A DNA stretch of 64,000 nt from Arthrobacter echini (GTDB lineage Bacteria > Actinomycetota > Actinomycetes > Actinomycetales > Micrococcaceae), in the NCBI RefSeq assembly GCF_004803505.1, contig NZ_SSWH01000009.1, forward strand, positions 1 to 64,000. Reading direction: 5' to 3'. Position 1 is the first letter of the stretch. Every line of letters begins with the position of its first letter. The notes under the pieces were generated by a model, which was not told where the DNA came from, searched no databases, and worked only from the letters and a program-made list of their open reading frames with translations. Shown here piece after piece: positions 16,488-26,322 of the stretch. The translations under genes were made by a program, and so were the position numbers.

Positions 16488-16943
16488 ATGGTGATCCGGG
16501 TGCTCGCAGTGGGGCGCAAGCACGAGAGCTGGGTGTCGGAGGGTATCGAGCGGTACACGAAGCGACTGAAGAAGCCCTTCGACCTCTCCTGGCAGCTCAT
16601 CGCCCACTCCGCCCGCGAGCACGATGCCGCCCGCGCCGAGGAGTCGGAGCGGCTCCTCGGCAAGGTCGGCTCGGACTTCGTGGTGTTGCTCGACGAACGC
16701 GGCAAGGCCATCGACTCCCCGACGCTGTCCCGAACCCTGCTCACGCCCCTGGAATCCTCGCGCAGCGTCACCGTGATCATCGGCGGCGCCTACGGGGTGG
16801 ACCAGGCGGTCCACCAGCGGGCCGATTTCGTCTGGTCGCTCTCGCCCCTGGTCTTCCCTCATCAGCTCGTACGCCTCATCCTCGCCGAGCAGGTCTACCG
16901 GGCGCAGGAGATCGCGGGCGGCCGCTCCTACCACCACGAATGA
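16488..16943 (+). CDS. rlmH: 23S rRNA pseudouridine-1915 N3-methyltransferase RlmH
   Basis: The protein has 151 residues, close to the family norm. It is a SPOUT-class methyltransferase that uses SAM to methylate pseudouridine 1915 in helix 69 of 23S rRNA. LLDERGK, VIIGGAYGVD and FPHQLVRLILAEQVYRA are diagnostic, and the C-terminus ends YHHE as in other RlmH proteins. The trefoil knot forms at the C-terminal half. It follows the GNAT gene by four bases. Confidence 0.95.
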   Translation: MVIRVLAVGRKHESWVSEGIERYTKRLKKPFDLSWQLIAHSAREHDAARAEESERLLGKVGSDFVVLLDERGKAIDSPTLSRTLLTPLESSRSVTVIIGGAYGVDQAVHQRADFVWSLSPLVFPHQLVRLILAEQVYRAQEIAGGRSYHHE

Positions 16944-17018
16944 CCGCATCCGGATAACGATTCGGCACACCGCGCTGCGCTCTCCGGACGGACGGCACGC
17001 CGGACCTACAGTGAGGGC

Positions 17019-17849
17019 ATGACGACATTGCTGGGGAGCAGATACCGGATCACGACCATGCTGGCTGCAGGAGCGCTGATCGCCCTGAGCGGCTGCACGG
17101 CTTCCGGCGCCGACGACGACGGGACAGCGGCGGAGGCGTCGGCGGCTTTATCGGCGGACACTTCGTCGTCGTCGAGCACAGCAGAGCCGTCGTCGAGCAT
17201 GACGCCGTCGACCACCGAGCCAGCGGCAGCGGCGCCCTCCGCGAACGCCGCTGACACCTCGACTCCGTCCGCGGAACCGGACACTTCGGCGAACGCATCC
17301 CCGTCGGCTTCCGCTACTGAGGCGGCAGCTGCCCCATCGCCCTCACCGTCGGCCTCCCCGCCGGCGACGACGTCGACCGCGCCACCCGGCGAGCAACCGG
17401 CACCCGCGGTGTCCGCACCGACCGCACCGGGCACCTGTACTGCGGCGCAGCTCGACGGAGCGGTCGAGAGCCAGCTCGGTGGGGGTGCGGCCGGCAGTGT
17501 GTACCGGACGCTCCGGCTGACCAACGTCTCCGAGGCGGACTGCACCACGGCGGGCTATCCCGGCGTGTCGTTCGTCGATGCTGCCGGGAACCAGCTCGGC
17601 GCGCCGGCTGATCGCGCCGATTCCGCCGTCGTCCCTGTCACCCTCGCTCCCGGCACCTCGGTCTCGACGACGCTGCAGCAGACCAACGCCCAGAACTACG
17701 GTGCCGACTGCGGTCTCACCCAGGCCGCAGGCGTCCGCGTCTACCCGCCCGGGGCGACGGACTCGCTGATCCTGCCGCAGGACATCCCGGCGTGCTCGGC
17801 AGCGTCGATCGTCCTGATGACCGTGGGAACCGTCCAGCCCGTCGACTGA
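17019..17849 (+). CDS. DUF4232-domain lipoprotein
   Basis: The protein has 276 residues. A signal peptide with lipobox LSGC (Cys 26) is followed by a long Ala/Ser/Thr/Pro low-complexity spacer (about 30-130). The C-terminal DUF4232 domain starts at CTAAQLDGAV and carries the conserved cysteine pairs (CTTAGYPG, ADCGL, IPACS). DUF4232 proteins are common actinobacterial envelope proteins of unknown function. The spacer would let the domain reach through the cell wall. Confidence 0.85.
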   Translation: MTTLLGSRYRITTMLAAGALIALSGCTASGADDDGTAAEASAALSADTSSSSSTAEPSSSMTPSTTEPAAAAPSANAADTSTPSAEPDTSANASPSASATEAAAAPSPSPSASPPATTSTAPPGEQPAPAVSAPTAPGTCTAAQLDGAVESQLGGGAAGSVYRTLRLTNVSEADCTTAGYPGVSFVDAAGNQLGAPADRADSAVVPVTLAPGTSVSTTLQQTNAQNYGADCGLTQAAGVRVYPPGATDSLILPQDIPACSAASIVLMTVGTVQPVD

Positions 17850-17966
17850 GGTCGCCGCGGGGACCAGCAGGCTCTGCTTTCCACTGTCATCTTCCTCTGA
17901 TCCGGGTCCCGTGAGGTGCCTCGCCACGCGCGATCGAGTGTCGGCGCGCTGGGGCATGATGAACAG

Positions 17967-20900
17967 ATGACGCAGGTGCTGACCAGATTCACCCCGGCCA
18001 CCCATGAGTGGTTCGCCGGAGCCTTCTCAGCGCCCACGCCGGCCCAGGAAGGGGCCTGGTCGGCAATCTCCGCGGGCTCCAATGCGCTCGTGGTCGCGCC
18101 CACCGGATCCGGCAAGACCCTCGCCGCGTTCCTCTGGGCGCTGGACCGGCTGATCGCCTCGGGCGAGGGCAGCGGGGACGACGACGAGCCAGCGGCCACG
18201 CCGACCAAAGGTGCCGCACCGGCCAAGGGGCGCGCACCGGGGTCGAAGAAGCCCAAGCGCACCACGCGCGTCCTCTACATCTCGCCCCTGAAGGCGCTCG
18301 GCGTCGACGTGGAGCGGAACCTGCGGGCACCGCTGATCGGCATCACCCAGACGGCGAAGCGCCTCGGGCTGCCGGCGCCGAGCATCACGGTGGGCGTGCG
18401 CTCCGGTGACACCCCGCAGGCCGAGCGGCGCGCCATGCTCACGCGTCCGCCGGACATCCTCATCACCACGCCCGAGTCGCTGTTCCTCATGCTCACCTCG
18501 AAGGCCCGGGAAACTTTGCAGGAGGTGGACACCGTCATCATCGACGAGGTCCACGCCGTCGCCGGTACCAAGCGCGGCGCGCACCTGGCCGTGTCCCTGG
18601 CCCGGCTCGATGCCCTGCTGGACAAGCCCGTGCAGCGGATCGGCCTCTCCGCCACGGTGGAACCCAAGGAGACCGTGGCCCGCTTCCTCTCGGGCAACGC
18701 CCCGGTGGAGGTCGTGGCGCCGCCGTCGAAGAAGCAGTGGGATCTGACCGTCACAGTCCCGGTGGAGGACATGACGGAGCTCGGCGGCGCGGCGGCCAAC
18801 ACCGACGACGACGGCGACGCCGTGCCGCAGGCGAGCATCTGGCCGCACGTCGAGGAGAAAATCGTCGATCTGATCGAGCAGAACCGGTCGACCATCGTCT
18901 TCGCCAACTCACGCCGGCTGGCCGAGCGCCTGACCGCCCGGCTCAACGAGATCCACGCCGAACGCCTCGAGCGCGACGCCGTCTGGGCTGCGGGCGGTTC
19001 CGATGCGGCCGGCCCGGCGGAGCTCGAGACCGCACCGACGCCGTCGTACGCCCACACCACCAGCACACCCGCGCAGGTCATGGCGCAGGCCGGGCAGAGC
19101 GAGGGGGCGGAGCCGCTGCTGGCGCGCGCCCACCACGGGTCGGTGTCCAAGGACCAGCGTGCGCTCATCGAGGACGACCTGAAGTCGGGCCGGCTGCGCT
19201 GCGTCGTCGCGACGAGCTCGCTGGAGCTCGGGATCGACATGGGCGCGGTGGATCTCGTGGTACAGGTGGAGTCCCCGCACTCGGTGGCCAGCGGGCTGCA
19301 GCGCGTGGGCCGGGCCGGCCACCAGGTGGGCGAGGTCTCGCAGGGCGTCCTGTTCCCGAAGCACCGCGGTGATCTGGTCAACACCACGGTCACGGTGGAG
19401 CGCATGCTCGCCGGGCAGATAGAACCCCTGTACATCCCCACAAATCCGCTGGACATCCTGGCGCAGCAGACCGTGGCCGCCGCAGCTCTCGGGACCATCG
19501 ACGTCGAGGAGTGGTTCGACGTCGTCCGGGCGTCGGCGCCGTTCGCCACCCTGCCGCGCTCCGCCTTCGAGGCGACCCTCGATCTCCTCGCCGGCCGCTA
19601 TCCCTCGGACGAGTTCGCCGAACTGCGCCCGCGCATCATCTGGGACCGCGTGGAGGGCACCATCACGGGACGTCCCGGAGCCCAGCGCCTCGCGGTCACC
19701 TCCGGCGGCACCATCCCGGACCGCGGACTCTTCGGGGTCTTCCTCGTGGGCTCGGAGGGCGAGGGCGGGCGGGCGGGCGGACGCCGCGTGGGCGAGCTCG
19801 ACGAGGAGATGGTCTACGAGTCCCGCGTGGGTGACGTCTTCGCGCTCGGGGCCACGAGCTGGCGGATCGAGGAGATCACGCACGACCGCGTCCTGGTCTC
19901 CCCCGCGTTCGGTCAGCCCGGCAAGCTGCCCTTCTGGAAGGGTGACTCCCTCGGCAGGCCGGTGGAACTGGGCCGCGCGCTCGGCGCCTTCAACCGCGAG
20001 ATGTCCGGTGGCACACCCGAAGCCGCACGGGAGCGATGCGCGGCGATCGGACTCGACACCTGGGCCTCCGACAACCTCATCACCTACCTGACGGAGCAGC
20101 GGGAGGCCACCGAGGTGGTCCCGAACGACAGGACGCTCGTCGTCGAGCGGTTCCACGACGAGCTCGGCGACTGGCGCGTGGTGCTGCACAGCCCGTTCGG
20201 TATGCCGGTGCACGCGCCGTGGGCTCTGGCGGTCGGTGCGCGTCTCGAGCAGCGCTACGGCATGGACGGTTCCGCCATGGCGTCCGACGACGGCATCGTG
20301 CTGCGCGTGCCGCTCATGGAGGACGAGCCGCCGGGCGCCGATCTGTTCCTGTTCGACGCCGAGGAACTCGACGGCATCGTCACCGCGGAGGTGGGCGGTT
20401 CAGCGCTGTTCGCCTCGCGCTTCCGCGAGTGTGCCGCACGGGCACTTCTGCTGCCGCGGCAGAACCCGGGCAAGCGCTCCCCGCTCTGGCAGCAGCGCCA
20501 GCGCTCGGCCCAGCTGCTCGACGTCGCCAAGAAGTACCCCACCTTCCCGATCGTGCTCGAGACCGTGCGCGAGGTCCTCCAGGACGTCTACGACCTGCCT
20601 GCGCTGAAGGATCTCGCGGCGTCCCTGGAGCGGAGGGAGCTGCGGATCGTCGAGGTCACCACGCAGCAGCCCTCGCCCTTCGCCCGGTCCATGCTGTTCG
20701 GGTACGTGGCGTCCTTCCTCTACGAGGGGGACTCCCCGCTGGCCGAGCGCCGCGCCGCCGCCCTCTCACTCGACCCGACCCTGCTGAACGAACTCCTGGG
20801 GCGGGCGGAGCTGCGCGAGCTGCTCGACGCGCGGGTCATCGCCGAGACCGAACTGGAACTGCAGCGGCTCAAGCCGGACCGCCTGGCCCGTGGGCTGGAG

Positions 20901-23009
20901 GGGGTGGCGGATCTGCTGCGCCTGCTCGGGCCGCTCACCGTCGAGGAGCTCAGCCAGCGGCTGGAAGCTCCTGCCGGGATCGGGACGACGGCACCGCCCG
21001 CCGCAGAACTGGCACCCACCGACCCCGACGACGCCGACGACCCCGACGACCCCGAGGGTGATCCTGCCGCACACGAGCTCGCGCCCGACGCTGACGACGA
21101 ACCTGCCGCGCCTCCCGGCCGCGCGTCGCCCGAACTCGTCCGGGAGCACGTCGCCGCGCTCGTGAAGGCCAATCGTGCGCTGACCGTGAACATCGCCGGC
21201 GTCGAACGGGTCTCCGCCGTCGAGGACGCCGCACGCCTGCGCGACGCCCTCGGCGTCCCGCTGCCCATGGGGATCCCGCTGGCGTTCATCGAGCCGGTGG
21301 CGGATCCGCTCGGGGACCTCGTGGGACGCTACGCGCGCACCCACGGCCCGTTCACCGCCGCCGAGGCCGCCACGCAGCTGGGACTCGGCGTCGCCGTCGT
21401 CGCCGGATCCCTGCAGCGCCTCGCCGGCGCCGGCCGTGTGGTCGAGGGCGAGTTCCGCCCCGTGGAGTCGGTCCCCGTGCTCGACATCTCCGCGGAGTCC
21501 GGCGCAGCGCCCGGTACCATCACCGTCCACACGCCGGCGGCGAGTGAGTGGTGCGACGTCGAGGTACTCCGGCGTCTGCGGCGGCGCTCACTGGCCGCCC
21601 TGCGCCAGGAAGTGGAGCCTGTCGACCCGGCAGCGTACGGCCGCTTCCTGCCTGCCTGGCAGCACATCGGCTCCGGCCTGCGCGGGCTCGACGGCGTCAT
21701 TACCGTGATCGACCAGCTCTCGGGTGTGCCGATCCCCGCGTCGGCCTGGGAGCCGCTGATCCTCGCCCAGCGCGTGGCCAACTACTCCCCCGGCATGCTC
21801 GACGAACTGACCGCGACGGGCGAGGTGCTCTGGTCCGGCGCCGGATCACTGGCCGGCAACGACGGCTGGATCGCCCTGCACCTGGCCGAGAACGCGGCCC
21901 TGACGCTCAAGCCCGATCCCGACTTCGAACCCTCCGCCCTGCAGTCGGCCCTCCTGGAGCTGCTGGCCGGCGGCGGCGGCTACTTCCTGCGCCAGCTCAC
22001 GCCCCAGCTCGACGTGCAGGAGCCAACGAACGACACGGCGATCGTGACCGCCCTCTGGGATCTCGTCTGGGCCGGGCGGATCAGCAACGACACCTTCACA
22101 CCGGTGCGGGCCCTGCTCGCCAACGGCAAGACCGCCCACAAGCAGCGACCCGTCCCGGCCCGCGCCCGCACCTCACGGACCGGGCGCCTCGGCCGCGCGC
22201 CGGGCAAATCCCTCACCGGTGCGTCGATGCGCCTGAGCGCCGCGTCCGGCTCCGGGCTCGGCTCCGGCTCTGATGACGGCGCCGGCGCGAGCGGTGCCTA
22301 TCAGCGCGCCACGCCTCCCCTGGCCGCCGGCCGCTGGAACATCCTCCCCGCGGTGGAGCCCGAGACCACGCTGCACGCCCACGCCACGGCGGAGCTGCTG
22401 CTCGACCGCTACGGTGTGGTCACGCGCGGCGCCGTCGGCATGGAGGGCACCCCCGGCGGTTTCGGGCTCATGTACAAGGTGCTGGCACGGCTCGAGGAGA
22501 TGGGCCGGTGCCGGCGCGGCTACTTCATCGAGCACCTCGGCGCCGCCCAGTTCGCCGTCCCCGCCACGGTGGACCGGCTCCGCTCCTTCAGCGCCGACAA
22601 CCAGCTCCCCACCGCGCAGGACGTCCTCGGCGGCGAGGCCGCACCGCTGCACGCCGTCGCCCTGGCCGCCACGGACCCCGCGAATCCCTACGGCGCCGCG
22701 CTCAGCTGGCCCCAGGCCGACGGCGGGCACCGTGCCGGGCGGAAGGCCGGTGCACTCGTGGTCCTCGTCGACGGAGCGCTCGCCCTCTACGTGGAGCGGG
22801 GCGGGAAGACGCTCCTCGTGTTCACGGAGGACGCGGACGTGCTGCGCGCCGCCGCACTGGCCCTGGTCACCATCATCCGGCGCGGCGCTGCCGACAAGAT
22901 GGCGCTGGAGAAGGTCAACGGCGGCGAGATCCTCGACACCGACGTGGGCCGGGCGCTTGCCGATGCCGGCTTCTACACGACGCCGAGGGGGCTGAGGATC
23001 CGTGCCTGA
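17967..23009 (+). CDS. lhr: Large ATP-dependent helicase Lhr
   Basis: The protein has 1680 residues, in the size range of bacterial long-form Lhr. It is an SF2 helicase that moves 3' to 5' on single-stranded DNA and unwinds RNA:DNA hybrids in DNA repair. Walker A GSGKT is at 47-51 and DEVH at 193-196. SSLELGIDMG and RVGRAGH mark motifs V and VI. The Lhr winged-helix and beta-barrel follow, then a long C-terminal extension with an acidic insertion (DPDDADDPDDPEGD) near residue 1030. The ATG at 17967 precedes conserved FTPATHEWF. It overlaps nei by eight bases, an arrangement also found in mycobacteria. Confidence 0.93.
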   Translation: MTQVLTRFTPATHEWFAGAFSAPTPAQEGAWSAISAGSNALVVAPTGSGKTLAAFLWALDRLIASGEGSGDDDEPAATPTKGAAPAKGRAPGSKKPKRTTRVLYISPLKALGVDVERNLRAPLIGITQTAKRLGLPAPSITVGVRSGDTPQAERRAMLTRPPDILITTPESLFLMLTSKARETLQEVDTVIIDEVHAVAGTKRGAHLAVSLARLDALLDKPVQRIGLSATVEPKETVARFLSGNAPVEVVAPPSKKQWDLTVTVPVEDMTELGGAAANTDDDGDAVPQASIWPHVEEKIVDLIEQNRSTIVFANSRRLAERLTARLNEIHAERLERDAVWAAGGSDAAGPAELETAPTPSYAHTTSTPAQVMAQAGQSEGAEPLLARAHHGSVSKDQRALIEDDLKSGRLRCVVATSSLELGIDMGAVDLVVQVESPHSVASGLQRVGRAGHQVGEVSQGVLFPKHRGDLVNTTVTVERMLAGQIEPLYIPTNPLDILAQQTVAAAALGTIDVEEWFDVVRASAPFATLPRSAFEATLDLLAGRYPSDEFAELRPRIIWDRVEGTITGRPGAQRLAVTSGGTIPDRGLFGVFLVGSEGEGGRAGGRRVGELDEEMVYESRVGDVFALGATSWRIEEITHDRVLVSPAFGQPGKLPFWKGDSLGRPVELGRALGAFNREMSGGTPEAARERCAAIGLDTWASDNLITYLTEQREATEVVPNDRTLVVERFHDELGDWRVVLHSPFGMPVHAPWALAVGARLEQRYGMDGSAMASDDGIVLRVPLMEDEPPGADLFLFDAEELDGIVTAEVGGSALFASRFRECAARALLLPRQNPGKRSPLWQQRQRSAQLLDVAKKYPTFPIVLETVREVLQDVYDLPALKDLAASLERRELRIVEVTTQQPSPFARSMLFGYVASFLYEGDSPLAERRAAALSLDPTLLNELLGRAELRELLDARVIAETELELQRLKPDRLARGLEGVADLLRLLGPLTVEELSQRLEAPAGIGTTAPPAAELAPTDPDDADDPDDPEGDPAAHELAPDADDEPAAPPGRASPELVREHVAALVKANRALTVNIAGVERVSAVEDAARLRDALGVPLPMGIPLAFIEPVADPLGDLVGRYARTHGPFTAAEAATQLGLGVAVVAGSLQRLAGAGRVVEGEFRPVESVPVLDISAESGAAPGTITVHTPAASEWCDVEVLRRLRRRSLAALRQEVEPVDPAAYGRFLPAWQHIGSGLRGLDGVITVIDQLSGVPIPASAWEPLILAQRVANYSPGMLDELTATGEVLWSGAGSLAGNDGWIALHLAENAALTLKPDPDFEPSALQSALLELLAGGGGYFLRQLTPQLDVQEPTNDTAIVTALWDLVWAGRISNDTFTPVRALLANGKTAHKQRPVPARARTSRTGRLGRAPGKSLTGASMRLSAASGSGLGSGSDDGAGASGAYQRATPPLAAGRWNILPAVEPETTLHAHATAELLLDRYGVVTRGAVGMEGTPGGFGLMYKVLARLEEMGRCRRGYFIEHLGAAQFAVPATVDRLRSFSADNQLPTAQDVLGGEAAPLHAVALAATDPANPYGAALSWPQADGGHRAGRKAGALVVLVDGALALYVERGGKTLLVFTEDADVLRAAALALVTIIRRGAADKMALEKVNGGEILDTDVGRALADAGFYTTPRGLRIRA

Positions 23010-23820
23010 GGGAGATACCGTCTGGCGGGCCGCCCGCGACCTGCACCGCGCGCTGGCAGGGAAGGTGCTCACGCGGTGCGACATCCGCGTGCCGCGGTTC
23101 GCGACCGTGGACTTCACCGGCGACACCGTGCAGGAGGCCGTGGCGAGGGGCAAGCACCTGCTGATCCGCGGCGGAGGCGAGGACGGCTGGGACGTCCACT
23201 CGCACCTCAAGATGGAGGGCCTCTGGCACGTGTATGCGCGCGGGGAGAAGTGGCGCCGTCCGGCATTCAAGGCGCGCTGCATCCTGGAGACGGACGACGC
23301 CGTCGTCGTGGGCTTCGAACTCGGGTTCCTCCGGGTGATCTCCCGGGCCGAGGAGGACGACGCCGTCGGCTATCTCGGCCCCGACATCCTCGGCCCGGAC
23401 TGGGATCCGGACGAGGCGCTGCAGCGGCTGCTCGAGCAGCCGGAGCGGCCCATCGGGCTGGCGCTGCTGGACCAGCGGAACCTCGCCGGGATCGGGAACG
23501 TCTACCGGTGCGAGCTGTGCTTCCTCGCCGGTGTCCATCCGCTCACGCCGACGGGCGAGGTGCCGAATCTCCCGCGCATGGTGGAGCTGTCGAAGAAACT
23601 CCTCGAGGCGAACAAGAACCGCAGCACCAGGGCCACCACCGGGCAGCTGCGCGGCAACAACCTGTGGGTCTACGGGCGGTTCAGGCGTGGGTGCCTGCGC
23701 TGCGGAACCCCCGTGGCGCTCGAGCAGCTCGGGGACAGGGACACCGAGCTGCGCGAGCTCTACTACTGTCCGCACTGCCAGCCGCGAGTAGGACTCTCTA
23801 CCGACACGGCACTACCCTGA
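23002..23820 (+). CDS. nei: Fpg/Nei-family DNA glycosylase (Nei2)
   Basis: The protein has 272 residues. It excises oxidised pyrimidines and nicks the abasic site. After the initiator the protein begins PEGD, giving the catalytic Pro2 and Glu3. The helix-two-turn-helix reads LLDQRNLAGIGNVYRCE. A C-terminal zinc finger is present (GCLRCGTPVAL, then YYCPHCQ). The GTG start at 23002 is fixed by the PEG motif. It is coupled to lhr by an overlap, which suggests shared use in oxidative damage repair. Confidence 0.93.
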   Translation: MPEGDTVWRAARDLHRALAGKVLTRCDIRVPRFATVDFTGDTVQEAVARGKHLLIRGGGEDGWDVHSHLKMEGLWHVYARGEKWRRPAFKARCILETDDAVVVGFELGFLRVISRAEEDDAVGYLGPDILGPDWDPDEALQRLLEQPERPIGLALLDQRNLAGIGNVYRCELCFLAGVHPLTPTGEVPNLPRMVELSKKLLEANKNRSTRATTGQLRGNNLWVYGRFRRGCLRCGTPVALEQLGDRDTELRELYYCPHCQPRVGLSTDTALP

Positions 23821-23853
23821 CGGGATGGGCACAAGCGGGCAGGTGAGGACCGG

Positions 23854-24780
23854 ATGGCGATGACGTCGCCGCTGCCGGTGCGCGACGGCGTGAACGCGAC
23901 CCGGCTCCGCCTGCCGCAGGACGGCCCGTGGGGCACGGCGCTCGACTACATCCTGGATCGCTTCGATCACGTGGATCCCGAGGGCATGGGCCGGCGGTTC
24001 GACCGCGGGGAAGTGGTGGCCCTCGGGGGTGAGGCACTGACCCGTTCCACGCCCCTCGGGAAGCACACCTTCGTCTGGTACTACCGCGAGCTGCCGGTGG
24101 AGGAGCGGCTGCCGGTGGAGCTGTCCGTCCTGCACCGGGACGATCATCTGCTCGTCGTCGACAAACCGCACTTCCTGCCCACCACTCCCGGCGGCAGGTA
24201 CGTTGCGGAGTCGGCGCTGGTGCGGCTGCGCGTGCAGCTCGGCCTGCCCGAGCTCATCCCCATGCACCGCCTCGACCGGATGACCGCGGGCGTCCTGATG
24301 TTCTCCGTGAACCCCGAGACCCGCGGCGCGTACCAGCTGCTCTTCGAGAACCGGCGGATCCGCAAGGAGTACCGGGCGGTGGCAGCCGTACGCCCTGAGC
24401 TGCGGCTGCAGACTGAGCCGCTGGAGGTGCGGAGCCGCATTGTGAAGTCACGGACGTATCTGCTCGCGCAGGAGGTGGAGGGTCCGGCGAACACGCTGAC
24501 CACCATCAGCCTGCTCAGTCGGACGGGCGCCGGAGCGGACGAGCGCGGGCTGTACCGGCTGCAGCCGCACACCGGCAAGACGCACCAGCTCCGACTGCAC
24601 ATGGCATCGCTCGGCCTGGGGATCATCAACGACCCCTTCTATCCCGTGCTGCTGCCGCAGGCACCGGACGACTACGGCAAGCCCCTGCAACTGCTGGCCC
24701 ACAGCATCGCATTCACCGACCCCCTGAGCGGATCGGAACGGCGCTTCGAGTCGGAGCTGACACTGGCCGGATTCTCCTGA
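23854..24780 (+). CDS. RluA-family pseudouridine synthase
   Basis: The protein has 308 residues. The catalytic Asp sits in MHRLDRMTAGVLMF, and the uridine-binding stretch TGKTHQLRLHMASLGLGIIND is typical of RluA/RluC/RluD enzymes. The N-terminal part (DYILDRFDHVDPEGMGRRF) looks like a short S4-like region. It isomerises uridine in rRNA or tRNA; the exact target is not determinable here. It may share a transcript with nei, 33 bases upstream. Confidence 0.88.
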   Translation: MAMTSPLPVRDGVNATRLRLPQDGPWGTALDYILDRFDHVDPEGMGRRFDRGEVVALGGEALTRSTPLGKHTFVWYYRELPVEERLPVELSVLHRDDHLLVVDKPHFLPTTPGGRYVAESALVRLRVQLGLPELIPMHRLDRMTAGVLMFSVNPETRGAYQLLFENRRIRKEYRAVAAVRPELRLQTEPLEVRSRIVKSRTYLLAQEVEGPANTLTTISLLSRTGAGADERGLYRLQPHTGKTHQLRLHMASLGLGIINDPFYPVLLPQAPDDYGKPLQLLAHSIAFTDPLSGSERRFESELTLAGFS

Positions 24781-24924
24781 CACTTGCGCGGTCCGATGGT
24801 CTCCTTCACGACGCGGACACTCGCGCGTTGCCCGTGACCGGTCGGGACGTTGGTCGGTACGCTGGTGAGGTCATCGTGGCGGCAGTGCTCGCCCTGGAGG
24901 AACACCGGAAGGCCGTACGAGCGC

Positions 24925-26322
24925 ATGAGCACCCCGAAGAGCCAGGAAACGGAGCTCCCTGACACGCCGGACAGGACGACGACGGAATCGGTTCCCGCCT
25001 CCGATACCTCCAATGTCCTCGAACGCCTGAAGGCAGCGCGACCGAGGACAGCCGGCTCCGATGCGTCCGCCGCCGCCGAGGGAACCACTGCCGCCGTCGG
25101 ATCCGATCGTGCCGAGCGCCCCAGGACGTCCCTGGCAGGTGCCGACGACGAGGCCGACGCCGACGTGAGCAACGGGAAGGCTTCGGCGACGAGCGAGGCA
25201 TCCGGGAGAGCTGCGGTGGACCGCCCGCAGGCTGGGGCAGACCGGCGTCGAGCTGCGGTGGAGAAGACCCGCATCGCAGCAGGGACCACCGGTCTGGCCG
25301 TTGCCCGCAGCAGTCGCGCCACCGGTCAAGCCATCGGCAGAGGCAGCCGAGTCACCAGTGAGGCTGTTCGCCGGGGTAGCCGCGCCGCCGCTCAGCGTGC
25401 CCGCTCGTGGGACAGGGACGTCGTCCGGCAGTCGGTCGTGACGCTGTGCGCCATCGCCTGCATTCTCGGGTCGGCGGCCGGCGTCGGCGTCTTCGGCGGT
25501 CCGTCCATCGCGGAAGCTGCAGGGGGTCTGTTCTCACCGGATGCAACCCTGCTGGCGCCGTCCTCTACGGCCTTCTCCATCTGGAGCGTGATCTACGTCG
25601 GTCTCGTTGCGTACACCGCGTTCCAGTGGTTGCCCTCACAGCGTCGGACGCCGCGCCAGAGGCTGCTGGGCTGGATCGTTGCCGCATCGATGCTGCTGAA
25701 TCTCGCGTGGATCCTCAGCGCCCAGGCCGGGCTGCTGACGCTGAGCCTGATCATCATCATGCTGCTCTTCGTCACCCTGCTCGCAGCCATCCGTACACTG
25801 AATGCCTTCCCGAACGCCACGCGGGTCGAGGGTGCGCTGGTCGAGACGCCGATCGGGCTCTACTTCGGCTGGATCCTGCTGGCTGCTGCAGCAAACGCAG
25901 CCGCCTTCCTCACGTCGAGGAACGCGGATCTCTTCGGCTGGGAGGGCACCACCTGGGCCATCGTGGGCATCACCGCAGTGCTGATCACGGCAGCCATCGT
26001 CTGCTCGACGGACCGCGGCCGCCTCGCCGTGGCTGCCGCGACGTCCTGGGGGCTGGTGTGGATCGCCGTCGAGCGCCTCCTCGGGGACCCGGAAGCGATC
26101 GAGGTGGCGTTTGCGGCCACTTTGGCAGCTTTCCTCCTGATCATCACCGCCGGATCACGTCGGCACCGCGTGGATCACGCGTACCGCCGGCGGCTGCGTG
26201 CGCAGCAGGATGCGCAGCGCGAGCCGCTCAACCTGCTCGCCGACGACCGGGGGAGCCTGCATCAGGATCGGCAGTCTCCCGAACACGGGAGCACGAGGCC
26301 TAGCTCGCACCACCGACCGTGA
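24925..26322 (+). CDS. TspO/MBR-like membrane protein with long disordered N-terminus
   Basis: About 465 residues from the ATG at 24925. Residues 1 to about 165 are hydrophilic and low in complexity (Ala, Ser, Thr, Glu, with RGSRVTSEAVRRGSR-type repeats). The rest has about eight membrane segments and TspO-like signatures (APSSTAFSIWSVIYVGL, LLNLAWIL). TspO proteins bind porphyrins or sterols, and many actinobacterial relatives are unstudied. The C-terminus (RRHRVDHAYRRRLRAQQ) is cytoplasmic. The end overlaps the convergent quinone reductase gene by 23 bases. Confidence 0.75.
   Translation: MSTPKSQETELPDTPDRTTTESVPASDTSNVLERLKAARPRTAGSDASAAAEGTTAAVGSDRAERPRTSLAGADDEADADVSNGKASATSEASGRAAVDRPQAGADRRRAAVEKTRIAAGTTGLAVARSSRATGQAIGRGSRVTSEAVRRGSRAAAQRARSWDRDVVRQSVVTLCAIACILGSAAGVGVFGGPSIAEAAGGLFSPDATLLAPSSTAFSIWSVIYVGLVAYTAFQWLPSQRRTPRQRLLGWIVAASMLLNLAWILSAQAGLLTLSLIIIMLLFVTLLAAIRTLNAFPNATRVEGALVETPIGLYFGWILLAAAANAAAFLTSRNADLFGWEGTTWAIVGITAVLITAAIVCSTDRGRLAVAAATSWGLVWIAVERLLGDPEAIEVAFAATLAAFLLIITAGSRRHRVDHAYRRRLRAQQDAQREPLNLLADDRGSLHQDRQSPEHGSTRPSSHHRP

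Noticed and set aside
17949-18200. Regulatory overlap between the DUF4232 lipoprotein and lhr
   Set aside because: The 117-base gap shows no dyad, palindrome or clear promoter.
24848-24961. Short frame ending in TGA at 24959, over the TspO-like start
   Set aside because: It overlaps the start of the TspO-like gene in another frame. Short frames are common in high-GC sequence and no family was recognised.
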